Shown piece by piece: positions 1 to 8,765 of a DNA stretch of 64,000 nucleotides. The translations under genes and the position numbers were made by a program. Location: NCBI RefSeq assembly GCF_002197985.1, contig NZ_NBYK01000001.1:536755-600754 (forward strand), written 5' to 3'. Source of the stretch: Halopseudomonas aestusnigri (lineage in GTDB: Bacteria; Pseudomonadota; Gammaproteobacteria; Pseudomonadales; Pseudomonadaceae). Within the stretch, counting starts at the first letter, position 1. Every line of letters starts with the position of its first letter. The notes beneath the pieces are model-generated. The model was not told where the DNA came from and did not search any database. It saw only the letters and a program-made list of their open reading frames with translations.

Positions 1-109
1 TAAAGGCGAAAGACTGACACAACAACAGCACAGTATGCAGCGATGAGCCGCAAGGGAAAGCTCGTCCCGTCAGTTCGGGCAGACCCTCTTTGTGGCTGCG
101 CTCCGGTTG

Positions 110-1561
110 TCAGACCAGCCGCTCACCGACATGCAGCAGCTTCATCGAGTTGGTACCGCCGCGGGAGTTGTAGACATCGCCCTTGGTCAGGATTACCCAG
201 TCGCCCGGTTTTACGTGGCCGGCCTCCAGCAGGCGGGTCACCGCGGTCTGATTGATATCGCTAGGCGCCATTTCAGCCGGGTTGAAGCGGATCGCCTGGA
301 CCCCGCGCATCAACGATACCCTGCCCAGTGTCTGGCTGTTTGGTGACAGCGCGAAGATCGGCAGGTGAGAGCGGATACGCGACATGATCAGCGGGGTGTA
401 GCCGCTTTCGGTCAGGGTGATGATCGCCGTGACGCCGGGGAAGTGGTTACCCGCGTACATGGCGGCCAGTGCGATGGTTTCATCGCAGCGCTCGAACTCC
501 TGGTACAGACGATGGCCGGAGCGCTTGCTGACCGGCTGTTTCTCAGCACCGCGGCATACGCGATCCATGGCCTCAACGGCTTCAACCGGGTAGCTGCCGG
601 CGGCGGTTTCGGCTGACAGCATTACCGCGTCGGTGTAATCCAGCGCGGCGTTGGCAACATCCGACACCTCGGCACGGGTCGGCAGTGGGCTGGAAATCAT
701 CGACTCCATCATCTGGGTCGCGGTGATCACCGTTTTGTTCTGTTTGCGGGCACGGCTGATGATGTGCTTCTGGATGCCGACCAGCTCGGCATCGCCAATC
801 TCGACGCCCAGATCGCCCCGGGCAACCATGACGGCGTCGCTGGCCTGGATCAGCCCGTCGAGCGCAACATCGTCGGCAACCGCTTCGGCGCGCTCGATCT
901 TGGCCACCAGCCAGGCGTCTGACTCGGCGTCGCGCAGCAGTTTGCGGGCCAGATCCATGTCGGCGGCGTCGCGCGGAAAGGAGACGGCTACATATTCCAT
1001 CTGCAGCTCGGCGGCGAGGTTGATGTCGGCGCGGTCCTTGTCGGTCAGGGCCGGGGCAGACAGACCGCCACCACGGCGGTTGATGCCCTTGTTGTTCGAC
1101 AGCGGACCGCCGGTGGTTACCTTGCAGCGTACCTCGTCGCGACCGACGCTTTCGACCAGCAGTACTACGCGACCATCGTCCAGCAGCAACTCGTCGCCAG
1201 CGCGGCAATCCTTGACCAGATCCGGGTAATCCAGGCCGACGATATCCTGAGTTCCACCGTCGAGAGGGTGGTTGGTCGACAGCCGAAAATGATCGCCCAC
1301 CTCCAGTTTGATCGGGCCGTCGGCGAATCGCCCGATGCGGATCTTCGGACCCTGCAGGTCACCCAGCAGGGCGACGTGCTTGCCTTGCTGTTCGGCGATT
1401 TCGCGCACCAGTCTTGCACGCTCTCGGTGTTCATCAGCACTGCCATGGGAGAAGTTCAGGCGGGCGACGTTCATTCCGGCCTTGATCAGCTCGGCAATCT
1501 TTTCCGGGCTGTTGCTTGCCGGTCCGAGCGTGGCGACGATTTTGGTGCGACGCAGCGTCAT
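110..1561 (-). CDS. pykA: Pyruvate kinase (type II, PykA-like)
   Basis: Converts phosphoenolpyruvate and ADP to pyruvate and ATP in the cytosol. The 483-residue protein opens with the family start TKIVATLGPAS and the NFSHG motif. It has the metal-binding MVARGDLGVEIG segment and the conserved TATQMMESM helix at mid-protein, followed by the C-terminal allosteric domain, so it is full length. The start has an AAGGA ribosome site 8 nt upstream. It diverges from the Entner-Doudoroff operon edd-pgl-eda, which feeds the same pyruvate pool. The PykA rather than PykF assignment rests on length and on its Pseudomonas-like neighbourhood beside a universal stress protein gene; I did not see an allosteric-site residue that would settle it. 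Confidence 0.95.
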   Translation of the reverse strand: MTLRRTKIVATLGPASNSPEKIAELIKAGMNVARLNFSHGSADEHRERARLVREIAEQQGKHVALLGDLQGPKIRIGRFADGPIKLEVGDHFRLSTNHPLDGGTQDIVGLDYPDLVKDCRAGDELLLDDGRVVLLVESVGRDEVRCKVTTGGPLSNNKGINRRGGGLSAPALTDKDRADINLAAELQMEYVAVSFPRDAADMDLARKLLRDAESDAWLVAKIERAEAVADDVALDGLIQASDAVMVARGDLGVEIGDAELVGIQKHIISRARKQNKTVITATQMMESMISSPLPTRAEVSDVANAALDYTDAVMLSAETAAGSYPVEAVEAMDRVCRGAEKQPVSKRSGHRLYQEFERCDETIALAAMYAGNHFPGVTAIITLTESGYTPLIMSRIRSHLPIFALSPNSQTLGRVSLMRGVQAIRFNPAEMAPSDINQTAVTRLLEAGHVKPGDWVILTKGDVYNSRGGTNSMKLLHVGERLV

Positions 1562-1659
1562 GCAGGGGTCCTTGTACGGGAGGGTTGGGGGAGGCCCTAC
1601 AATAGACCATAATGTCGGCTGGCGGGTAGGTTTGTGACCATCGGGTCGGGAGAGGTGGA

Positions 1660-3474
1660 ATGCACCCAGTGCTGGGCAAGGTAACCGAACGATTGCGCGA
1701 ACGCAGTGCCCGTTCCAGAGCGGCTTATCTGTCGTTGATAAACGCTGCGCCAGCTCCGCGGCAGGGCCTTTCCTGTGGCAATCTGGCGCATGGCATGGCT
1801 GCCTGCAGCGCTCAGGACAAGCAGCGGCTGGCGCTGCCGGACGAGGTCAATGTTGGCATCGTCACGGCCTATAACGACATGCTCTCGGCGCACCAGCCAT
1901 ACGAGCGTTATCCCGCGTTGCTGCGCCAGTATCTGCGCCGTCTGGGCGCCACCGGGCAGGTCGCCGGCGGTGTGCCGGCAATGTGTGACGGGGTGACCCA
2001 GGGCGAGCCGGGCATGGAGCTGTCATTGGCCAGTCGTGATGTGATTGCCATGTCGACCGCCATTGCCCTGTCCCACAACATGTTCAATGCCACACTGTGC
2101 CTCGGTATTTGCGACAAGATCGTGCCCGGCCTGTTGATGGGCGCACTGCGTTTTGGCCACTTGCCGACGGTGTTCGTTCCCTCCGGTCCCATGCCCAGCG
2201 GACTGCCGAACAGCGAGAAGGCCCGGGTTCGCCAGCTCTATGCCGAGGGCAAGGTTGACCGGCAGGCCTTGCTTGCGGCCGAGAGCGCTTCCTACCACAG
2301 CCCGGGCACCTGCACCTTCTACGGCACTGCAAATACCAATCAGATGCTGCTGGAGTCGATGGGGCTGCAGTTGCCGGGGGCTTCTTTCGTCGCGCCGGAC
2401 AGTGCGCTGCGTGACGCGCTGACCCGCGAGGCTGCTGCTGCCGCGGTGCGGCTGGCGCGGGATGGTCGGGTACGGCTGGCCGATGTGCTTGATGAGCGGG
2501 CCTTGATCAATGCCGTGGTGATGTTGCTGGCAACGGGGGGCTCGACCAACCTGACGCTGCATCTGGTTGCCATCGGTCAGGCAGCGGGGCTGCAGCTTGA
2601 CTGGGATGACATGGCCGAGCTGTCCCGGGTAGTGCCGACGCTGGCGCATATCTATCCGAGTGGCAAGGCCGATATCAACCAGTTTCAGGCTGCCGGCGGT
2701 ACCGCCTTTGTGTTTCGCCAGCTGCTGGACGCCGGGCTGCTGCATGCGGATGTGCAGACGGTCGCGGGTCCGGGCCTTGAGCGTTATGCCCTTGAGCCGG
2801 TGCTCGATGACGGCGAGCTGAGCTGGCGCGATGGCATCGGCGCAAGTCTTGATGATCAGGTACTGCGCGGTACGGAGCAGCCCTTTGCGCCCGATGGCGG
2901 CCTGAGGGTGATCGCCGGCGCGCTTGGCCGTGGCGTGGTCAAGGTCTCGGCGGTGGCAGCCGAACACCGTCGGGTCACGGCCGCCTGCCGGGTGTTTGAC
3001 AGTCAGACGGAGTTTGTTCGTGCCTTCGAGGCCGGTGAACTGGTCGGTGATGTGGTTGTTGTTGTGCGCTTTCAGGGCCCGGCCGCCAACGGCATGCCGG
3101 AGCTGCACCGTCTTATGCCGTATCTGGGCGTCTTGCAGGATCGCGGGCAGCGGGTCGCGCTGGTAACCGACGGACGACTGTCCGGTGCCTCCGGCAAGGT
3201 GCCGGCGGCAATTCACCTGTGCCCCGAAGCGTTGCATGGTGGGCCGATCGCGCGCCTGCGCGAGGGCGACGTGCTGTGCCTGGATGCCGATGCCGGTACG
3301 CTGGAGCTGATTGAGCCTGCTGCCGATTGGCAGGCTCGACCGGCGGCAACTGCGCCGGATGGTGTCCGTCGTGGCTGGGGCCGTGAGCTGTTTGCCTTTA
3401 TGCGGGCCGAAGCGAGTCCGGCGGATCAGGGGGCCAGCGTGTTTACCGCCAGTCTGCGCGAGGCGGATCGGTAA
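1660..3474 (+). CDS. edd: Phosphogluconate dehydratase (Entner-Doudoroff)
   Basis: Dehydrates 6-phosphogluconate to 2-keto-3-deoxy-6-phosphogluconate, the first committed Entner-Doudoroff step. At 604 residues it has the usual family length. Typical IlvD/Edd features are visible: the MCDGVTQG segment, [12 protein letters not shown] with a candidate [4Fe-4S] cysteine, [13 protein letters not shown] with another, and near the C-terminus [12 protein letters not shown]. The ATG follows a GAGG-type ribosome site. Its TAA stop overlaps the next ATG by one base (TAATG), so translation of pgl is probably coupled. In many pseudomonads edd sits with glk and gltR; here it is joined to pgl and eda instead. 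Confidence 0.96.
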   Translation: MHPVLGKVTERLRERSARSRAAYLSLINAAPAPRQGLSCGNLAHGMAACSAQDKQRLALPDEVNVGIVTAYNDMLSAHQPYERYPALLRQYLRRLGATGQVAGGVPAMCDGVTQGEPGMELSLASRDVIAMSTAIALSHNMFNATLCLGICDKIVPGLLMGALRFGHLPTVFVPSGPMPSGLPNSEKARVRQLYAEGKVDRQALLAAESASYHSPGTCTFYGTANTNQMLLESMGLQLPGASFVAPDSALRDALTREAAAAAVRLARDGRVRLADVLDERALINAVVMLLATGGSTNLTLHLVAIGQAAGLQLDWDDMAELSRVVPTLAHIYPSGKADINQFQAAGGTAFVFRQLLDAGLLHADVQTVAGPGLERYALEPVLDDGELSWRDGIGASLDDQVLRGTEQPFAPDGGLRVIAGALGRGVVKVSAVAAEHRRVTAACRVFDSQTEFVRAFEAGELVGDVVVVVRFQGPAANGMPELHRLMPYLGVLQDRGQRVALVTDGRLSGASGKVPAAIHLCPEALHGGPIARLREGDVLCLDADAGTLELIEPAADWQARPAATAPDGVRRGWGRELFAFMRAEASPADQGASVFTASLREADR

Positions 3475-4211
3475 TGAACGCCATTGAAAGCCGGCTCGAG
3501 CAGCGCGGCGTAACGCTGAAGCGCTTCGACACGCCCCTGCAGCAGGCCGAACAACTGGCGGCTGCGGTTGTCGAGCGGTTGAACATGGCAATTGCCGAGC
3601 GCGGTCAGGCCTCGCTGGCGCTGTCCGGTGGGCGCAGCCCGGTGCGCTTTCTCGACGCGCTGGCGCGTCAGGCGATTGACTGGTCGCGTGTTCGGCTGAC
3701 GCTGGTTGATGAACGCTGGGTGCCCGAGAGCGATGCGCAAAGTAATGCAGCGCTGCTGCGTTCACGGTTGGCTGCGGTTTTTCCTCGACTGCAGTGGTTG
3801 CCGCTGTATCGTGGCGTGACGCCGGCAGCGGATGCTGCCCAAGTGGATGCGCAGCTCGCCGACTGGCTGCCACTGGATCTGGTGGTTCTGGGAATGGGCG
3901 TTGACGGCCATACGGCCTCGCTGTTCCCGCATGCCGAGGGGGTGGCTGAGTGGTTGAACGGCAACTGCGACGCTGGTTGCGTAGCAAGCCGGGCTGCCGA
4001 TGGTACGCCGAGGTTGACCCTCACCGGGCGTGCGTTACACTCCGCGCGATTTCGATTGCTGGCGATCAGTGGCGATGCCAAGTTGCGGACGCTGTGCACG
4101 GCTGTTGAAGCCGATCAGCCAGCGCGCTGGCCAATCAGTGCCTTTGTGCAGGCACCCATGGATATTTACTACTGCCCGGAAGATGGTCAGCCCGATGACG
4201 CACCTGTCTGA
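3474..4211 (+). CDS. pgl: 6-phosphogluconolactonase
   Basis: Hydrolyses 6-phosphogluconolactone to 6-phosphogluconate, the step before Edd. The 245-residue protein has the DevB/Pgl signatures LSGGRSP near residue 45, LVDERWVP around residue 75 and GMGVDGHTASLFP around residue 140. The start codon overlaps the edd stop by one base, and the 3' end overlaps the start of eda by 17 nt, so the three genes almost certainly form one transcript. No zwf or hexR lies in the cluster, although in many pseudomonads pgl sits between zwf and eda. Confidence 0.94.
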   Translation: MNAIESRLEQRGVTLKRFDTPLQQAEQLAAAVVERLNMAIAERGQASLALSGGRSPVRFLDALARQAIDWSRVRLTLVDERWVPESDAQSNAALLRSRLAAVFPRLQWLPLYRGVTPAADAAQVDAQLADWLPLDLVVLGMGVDGHTASLFPHAEGVAEWLNGNCDAGCVASRAADGTPRLTLTGRALHSARFRLLAISGDAKLRTLCTAVEADQPARWPISAFVQAPMDIYYCPEDGQPDDAPV

Positions 4212-4845
4212 AAAAACGCAAATGCTGGACTCCTTGTTCAGTCACTCACCTGTGCTGCCGCTGCTGAATATCGAGCGGCTGGAGGATGTGTTGCCGCTGG
4301 CCGACGCCCTGGCGGAAGGGGGGATTACCACGCTGGAAATTACCCTGCGTACCGCCTTGGGTATTGACGCCATTGCGCTGCTGCGTTCGCAGCGTCCTGC
4401 CTTGATGGTCGGCGCGGGGACGGTGCTGGCGGCGAAGCAGTTTGAGGCAGTGCTGGCGGCCGGCGCGCAGTTCGTGGTGACGCCCGGCTGTACTGACGAG
4501 CTGCTGCAATGCGGGCTTGAAGCAGCAGTCCCGCTGTTGCCGGGCATTGCCACCGCATCCGAGTTGATGAGTGCCTATCGGCTCGGCTATCGTCGCTTCA
4601 AGCTTTTTCCTGCCCAGATTCTCGGCGGGGTTGGCTTGCTGAGGGCATTTGCCGGGCCGTTCAGGGATGTTCGCTTCTGTCCGACGGGGGGCGTCTCGCA
4701 GGCCAATCTGGCCGAGTATCTGGCACTGCCAAATGTGATGGCAGTTGGTGGCAGCTGGGTTGCGCCAGCCGAGCTGATCGCGCAGCAGCGCTGGGGCGAG
4801 ATTACCGCTCTCGCCCGCGCTGCGGGGCAGGTCGGCAGCGCCTGA
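4195..4845 (+). CDS. eda: KDPG aldolase (2-dehydro-3-deoxy-phosphogluconate aldolase)
   Basis: Cleaves KDPG to pyruvate and glyceraldehyde-3-phosphate, completing the Entner-Doudoroff pathway. The barrel carries the catalytic LEITLRT strand (Glu and Arg) and the Schiff-base lysine in FKLFPAQILGG; most family members have Glu where this one has Gln after the FPA. The start at 4195 overlaps pgl by 17 nt and gives 216 residues, close to the family norm; a second ATG at 4222 is possible. The longer open frame extending into pgl has no homology and was not used. Last gene of the edd-pgl-eda operon. Confidence 0.93.
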   Translation: MTHLSEKTQMLDSLFSHSPVLPLLNIERLEDVLPLADALAEGGITTLEITLRTALGIDAIALLRSQRPALMVGAGTVLAAKQFEAVLAAGAQFVVTPGCTDELLQCGLEAAVPLLPGIATASELMSAYRLGYRRFKLFPAQILGGVGLLRAFAGPFRDVRFCPTGGVSQANLAEYLALPNVMAVGGSWVAPAELIAQQRWGEITALARAAGQVGSA

Positions 4846-4866
4846 GGCGGCTGCCGAGGCTCGGGT

Positions 4867-5799
4867 TCAGGGCTTGCTTGGATCGACGAAGCCGTCCGGC
4901 TTGATTACCAGTACGTCGCACGACACCGAGTCCAGCAAGCGTTCTGCGGTGTGACCGATGAGGGCGCTGTCCAGTCGTGAGCGCGACACCGCACCCATGA
5001 TCAGCAGATCGACCTTTTCCTTCTCCAGAAAGTCGGGCAGGGCTTCTTCCGGGTCGCCTTCAAGCAGGTGGGATTGCGCGTTCTCGGAGGCCGAACGGGC
5101 AAGCAGTTGGCTGAACGCCGTAGCGTGGTGCTGCTTCACGTCCCGGGCGTAGCCTTCATAATCAGCAATGACGCTGGCGTCGAACACCATGGTCCGCGGC
5201 AGAGGTGTATAGCAGTGCACCAGATCCAGCGTCGCGTCCATGGTCTTGCCGAGACTGGTCGCAATGGCGATGAGCTTGTGGTCCAACGCCGCCGGCTTGT
5301 CGGCGCTGTGCAGCGGATCAACGCTGGCGCACAGGCGACTGATCGGCTTGTCGCCGTGCTTGACCAGCCATAGCGGAACCTCGCAGTGGCGGATCAGTTG
5401 CCAGTCGGCCGTGGTCAGCAGCAGGCGCTTGAGCACGTTGTGATGGCGTGTCGCCTTGAGCACGAGATCGGGTTTGCAAGTGCTTACTTCGCGCAGGATA
5501 TGGCGATCCGAACGCTTACCCCAAACGGCAGTCACTGCCACCTCGGTGCCTTTGGCGCGCAGCGGTGCGGCCAGTTTTTCGAGATATTCATGGTGGTGCT
5601 GGAGCAGTGACGCTCGGGCCTTTTCCAGCCCCGCGGTATCAAACAGCATCCCTCCATCCAGGGCCGGGATGTAGTCGCAGAGCATCAGCGTTAGACGGGC
5701 AGCGGGAAAGCGTGCAAGCAGCGAAGCCGCGCGATCCAGCGCAGGTTGTTGCTGTTCGCGGGTAGGGTCGATCACCACCAGAAGGTGTTTGATATCCAT
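4867..5799 (-). CDS. Tandem universal stress protein (UspE-like)
   Basis: Cytosolic stress protein of 310 residues with two tandem Usp folds, each about 145 residues. The second ends with the nucleotide-binding-type loop IMGAVSRSRLDSALIGHTAERLL and a final VLVIKPDG strand (key residues G-x2-SRS...G). The role is inferred from the family: survival under energy or oxygen limitation. An AGGAG ribosome site precedes the start. An Anr/FNR-type dyad with a correctly spaced -10 element lies upstream at 5840-5881, so induction under low oxygen is likely. In P. aeruginosa a usp gene also lies next to pykA, and several usp genes there are Anr-dependent. Confidence 0.9.
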   Translation of the reverse strand: MDIKHLLVVIDPTREQQQPALDRAASLLARFPAARLTLMLCDYIPALDGGMLFDTAGLEKARASLLQHHHEYLEKLAAPLRAKGTEVAVTAVWGKRSDRHILREVSTCKPDLVLKATRHHNVLKRLLLTTADWQLIRHCEVPLWLVKHGDKPISRLCASVDPLHSADKPAALDHKLIAIATSLGKTMDATLDLVHCYTPLPRTMVFDASVIADYEGYARDVKQHHATAFSQLLARSASENAQSHLLEGDPEEALPDFLEKEKVDLLIMGAVSRSRLDSALIGHTAERLLDSVSCDVLVIKPDGFVDPSKP

Positions 5800-5839
5800 G
5801 CGGCTGACTCCTGTTGTCGGTGTGACACGGTATTGAACC

Positions 5840-5881
5840 AGCCTAATGCAAATCGTGTGGTTTTACACTGATATGCATCAA
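5840..5881 (-). promoter_or_regulatory. Anr/FNR-type box plus -10 of the usp gene
   Basis: Read on the minus strand, 5881-5868 is TTGATGCATATCAG, nine of ten conserved bases of the FNR/Anr consensus TTGAT-N4-ATCAA. A TAGGCT hexamer lies at 5845-5840. The dyad centre is 29.5 bp from the start of that hexamer, exactly the class II spacing (centre at -41.5, hexamer from -12). The same hexamer at the same distance occurs before hemN. Confidence 0.75.
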
Positions 5882-5943
5882 ACCCTGATGGACTGAAGAA
5901 TCGGCGTGACGTGCCGATACAGAGCCATTGTCCGGAGGTTGAT

Positions 5944-6315
5944 ATGAACAAGTGCTGGTGGCTTTCCGCTGTTATCGTGCTGCTTGCCGGCTGTGGCATG
6001 AGCGGCTACAAGAAACATCTGGACCGGGCCTACGACGCCTATGCGGCCGGTAACTGCGATCGGGTCGTCGCCGAGTTGTCCAGGACCGAGCGTCTGATTC
6101 GTTCGCGTCCGCACCTGCAGCCGGAGGTTTCGCTCCTGCGCGGGCAGTGTCTGGAGCGCCAGGGTTTTTACCTGGATGCCATTCAGATATACCGGTTTAT
6201 GCTCGACACCTATCCGGCCAGCGAATACAGCTATCGCGCCGCTGCGCGTCTGGAGACGCTGCGTCAGCTGGGGCATTACGACCCGGCGCGCCCTGTGCCG
6301 CCGCTAGCCGATTGA
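5944..6315 (+). CDS. Small TPR-like lipoprotein
   Basis: Predicted 123-residue lipoprotein. The chosen ATG at 5944 follows a GGAGG ribosome site and gives a signal peptide ending in the lipobox LLAGC (Cys at about residue 17). The mature part is helical and resembles one or two tetratricopeptide-type repeats, with YDAYAAGNCDRVVAEL and a second unit with Tyr and Ala at helix positions (YLDAIQIYRFMLDTYPASEYSYRA region). An upstream in-frame ATG at 5911 would destroy the signal peptide. A similar small lipoprotein gene lies between usp and sbcB in P. aeruginosa. Function unknown; an envelope scaffold role would be a guess. Confidence 0.8.
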   Translation: MNKCWWLSAVIVLLAGCGMSGYKKHLDRAYDAYAAGNCDRVVAELSRTERLIRSRPHLQPEVSLLRGQCLERQGFYLDAIQIYRFMLDTYPASEYSYRAAARLETLRQLGHYDPARPVPPLAD

Positions 6316-6394
6316 GCAGGCCGGCCGCCGATTCGCTTGGCGTGGTGCCGGCGGTCCGCTATCCTGCCTTGATCGGACCGCGCAGGGAATCGCG

Positions 6395-6829
6395 ATGAGT
6401 CACCGCAAACTACGACCACTGCTGGCTGCGCTTATGCTGTGCAGCTTCGATACTCAGGCACAGATCTACCGCTGGGTGGACGCTGACGGGCAGGTGCATT
6501 TTGATCAGCAGCCCAGGGCTGGTGCCGAGGTGGTAGAGATACGTCCGCAGGTGGTCGAGCGCGAAAGGCATGTGCGCGACAGTGAGGCCGCAATGGAGCG
6601 GCTTACGGATATCAGGGCTGAGGAGCGGCAACAGCAGCGCAACCTGCTGGCGCAGCAACAACGTCAGCGCCAGGCGCGTTGTGCAGACATGCGCGACCGG
6701 CTGTCCAGATTCGAGCAGCGAGTCTACTGGTACGAAGAGGACGCCGACGGCAAGCGTGTTGAAGTGTCCAATGCCCGCGTGGCCGAGGCTAAAGCATCGC
6801 TGCGGCAACAGATTGCGGAGCAATGCTGA
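6395..6829 (+). CDS. DUF4124-domain exported protein
   Basis: 144 residues: a signal peptide (about residues 1-23, ending ...FDTQA) followed immediately by a DUF4124 module, recognisable from IYRWVDADGQVHFDQQP. The rest is a charged, glutamine-rich helical stretch (QQQRNLLAQQQRQRQ region) probably forming a coiled coil, and there are three cysteines in the mature part (CADM, and Cys near the C-terminus). DUF4124 proteins are periplasmic and of unknown function. It is followed one base later by the PilZ gene, so the two are likely cotranscribed. Confidence 0.85.
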   Translation: MSHRKLRPLLAALMLCSFDTQAQIYRWVDADGQVHFDQQPRAGAEVVEIRPQVVERERHVRDSEAAMERLTDIRAEERQQQRNLLAQQQRQRQARCADMRDRLSRFEQRVYWYEEDADGKRVEVSNARVAEAKASLRQQIAEQC

Positions 6830-6830
6830 C

Positions 6831-7226
6831 ATGCATGTCATTCCGGATTCCAGTCAGGACCCCTCCATCGAGCAGCGCCGCATCCCGCGGCATCAGTTGA
6901 GCGCTTATCTGTGTGTCTACAACAGCCGAACCGGGCGACCTATCGGCTATATTGGCAATATCTCGCGTGACGGGATCATGCTGATCTGCGCGTTGCCGGT
7001 GATGCTCGATCAGCAATATGAACTGGAGCTGAAACTCCCTGATCTGGATGATCCGCTGGGTGCTCAGCGTCTGGTATTCCATGCGCGCAGTCACTGGTGT
7101 CGTGCCGATGTAACTCCGGGACATTTCGACTGCGGTTTCAGTGTGGTTACCCATCAAGAGGCCTTCGCCGGTTTGGCGCTGGCTCTGCAGCGCTATTTCC
7201 GCTTTGATCAATTGGCGGATGCCTGA
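6831..7226 (+). CDS. PilZ-domain c-di-GMP-binding protein
   Basis: 131 residues with start at 6831, one base after the previous stop. The PilZ c-di-GMP motif is present near the N-terminus as RRIPRHQL (RxxxR type) and the second part as the variant GNISRDGIML in place of D/NxSxxG, which still has N-x-S-x2-G. The protein is essentially a single PilZ domain, so it would act as an adaptor in the cytosol. It lies in a window with one HD-GYP and two EAL proteins and a full flagellar block, but no direct partner is adjacent. A longer open reading frame extending upstream overlaps the DUF4124 gene and was rejected. Confidence 0.85.
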   Translation: MHVIPDSSQDPSIEQRRIPRHQLSAYLCVYNSRTGRPIGYIGNISRDGIMLICALPVMLDQQYELELKLPDLDDPLGAQRLVFHARSHWCRADVTPGHFDCGFSVVTHQEAFAGLALALQRYFRFDQLADA

Positions 7227-7274
7227 TACCCGTCGTTACGGTAATCTGCCCCCTTTGACCGTGAAGAGGGGCGC

Positions 7275-8711
7275 ATGAGCAAGAGCTTTTTCTGGTACGA
7301 CTTTGAATCGACCGGGATCGATCCCCGATACGATCGGCCGGTTCAGGTTGCCGGTGTGCGTACCAATGAAGCACTGGAGGAAATCGGCGAGCCGCTGTGT
7401 ATTGACGCACGCCTGACGCCTGATGTCCTGCCGCACCCGCAGGCATGCCTGGTGACGGGCATCTCTGCGCAACGGCTGGAGCATGGCCTGAACGAAGCCG
7501 AGTTCATGCGTCAGCTGCACGAGCAGATGATCCAGCCAGGGACCTGCTCGGTAGGGTACAACAGCCTGCGATTCGACGACGAGATGACCCGGTTTTCGTT
7601 GTATCGCAACTTCTTCGACCCTTATGCGCGTGAATGGCAGGGTGGCAACAGTCGCTGGGACCTGCTGGATGGCCTTCGCGCTGCGCATGCGTTGCGCCCG
7701 CAGGGGATTGAGTGGCCGCAGGTTGACGGATTTACCAGTCTGCGACTTGAATTGCTGACCGCTGCCAATGGCATTGATCATGGACAGGCGCACGATGCGC
7801 TGGCGGATGTACGGGCAACCATCGCCATGGCCCGTCTGTTCAGGCAGGCGCAGCCGAAGCTCTACGAATATTTGCTTGGCTTGCGTGACAAGCGGCGCGC
7901 AGCGGAGTTTATCGATTTGCAGCGGGTGCGTCCGCTGGTGCACGTGTCCGGCCGGTTCGGACGCGAGCGGCAGGGGCTTGCTCTTGTCCTGCCATTGGGA
8001 TGGCATCCGGTCAATCGCAATGCGGTAATTGTCTACGACCTGGCAGTTGATCCGGCGGTGTTGATGGATCAGTCGCCGGAGCAGGTGCGTCAAAGCCTGT
8101 ATACCCGGTCCGAGGATCTGGGCGAGGACCAGGCACGGCCAGGTCTCAAGTTGGTCCATTTGAACAAGTGTCCGGTGCTGGCAGACACCAAGGTGCTGCA
8201 GCCAGCGGATATCGAGCGGCTTCAGCTGGATATGCCGTTGCTGCTGGCGCGCGCCCAGCAGTTGGCGGACTGGCGCGACGCAGGGCAGGCGGCACTCGCC
8301 GAGATTTATGCCGAGCAGGGCAGGCAGGACGATGTTGAACAGGAAGCCGAGGTTCAGTTGTACGATGGGTTTCTGTCTGACGCTGACCGCCGTCTGCTCC
8401 CGGCGATTCGTGAAGCCGATGGTTCAGTGCTCGGCAGCATGCGCTGGCCGCTGCGCGATCAGCGGCTGGTCGATATGCTGTTCCGCTATCGGGCGCGTAA
8501 TTTTCCCGACAGCCTGTCCGCATCCGAACAGCAACACTGGTTCGCGTATTGCCGAGCGAGGCTGAGTGGCGAGCAGGCGAGGGTTCTATCGTTGGGCGAG
8601 TTCCTGGCCGGTATCGACAGCTTGCTGCCGGAGCTCTCTGTGGAACAGCAGCAACTATTGTTGAGCTGGCGCGACTACGGGGCCCGCTTGGCTGTGCAGC
8701 TTGATATGTAA
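7275..8711 (+). CDS. sbcB: Exodeoxyribonuclease I
   Basis: Single-strand 3'-5' DNA exonuclease used in recombination and mismatch repair. The 478-residue protein matches the family length. DEDDh catalytic motifs are visible: Exo I WYDFESTG near residue 10, Exo II in the VGYNSLRFDDE region near residue 95, and Exo III in GQAHDALADVRAT near residue 175 (His and Asp). The SH3-like and C-terminal helical domains follow. A GAGGGG ribosome site precedes the ATG. It ends at a strong bidirectional terminator shared with mvaT. Confidence 0.95.
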   Translation: MSKSFFWYDFESTGIDPRYDRPVQVAGVRTNEALEEIGEPLCIDARLTPDVLPHPQACLVTGISAQRLEHGLNEAEFMRQLHEQMIQPGTCSVGYNSLRFDDEMTRFSLYRNFFDPYAREWQGGNSRWDLLDGLRAAHALRPQGIEWPQVDGFTSLRLELLTAANGIDHGQAHDALADVRATIAMARLFRQAQPKLYEYLLGLRDKRRAAEFIDLQRVRPLVHVSGRFGRERQGLALVLPLGWHPVNRNAVIVYDLAVDPAVLMDQSPEQVRQSLYTRSEDLGEDQARPGLKLVHLNKCPVLADTKVLQPADIERLQLDMPLLLARAQQLADWRDAGQAALAEIYAEQGRQDDVEQEAEVQLYDGFLSDADRRLLPAIREADGSVLGSMRWPLRDQRLVDMLFRYRARNFPDSLSASEQQHWFAYCRARLSGEQARVLSLGEFLAGIDSLLPELSVEQQQLLLSWRDYGARLAVQLDM

Positions 8712-8720
8712 TTACCAGGC

Positions 8721-8754
8721 GTAAAAAAACCGATGCGAGCATCGGTTTTTTTAC
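8721..8754. terminator. Bidirectional intrinsic terminator between sbcB and mvaT
   Basis: A perfect inverted repeat, GTAAAAAAACCGATGC then GA then its complement, with A-tract on the left and T-tract on the right. It therefore works as a rho-independent terminator in both directions, for sbcB (plus) and mvaT (minus), which converge here. Confidence 0.92.
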
Positions 8755-8765
8755 GCGGGAGCAAC

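Noticed and set aside
1572-1602. TTGT...ACAA pair between pykA and edd as a HexR operator
   Set aside because: The arms are 23 bp apart, whereas HexR sites in pseudomonads have about 7-8 bp between TTGT and ACAA. The TTGT is also explained by the pykA ribosome site.
2023-3987. 654-codon minus-strand frame across edd and pgl
   Set aside because: Antisense to two clearly conserved enzymes, no recognisable domain, and low-complexity Arg/Gln/His composition typical of a shadow frame.
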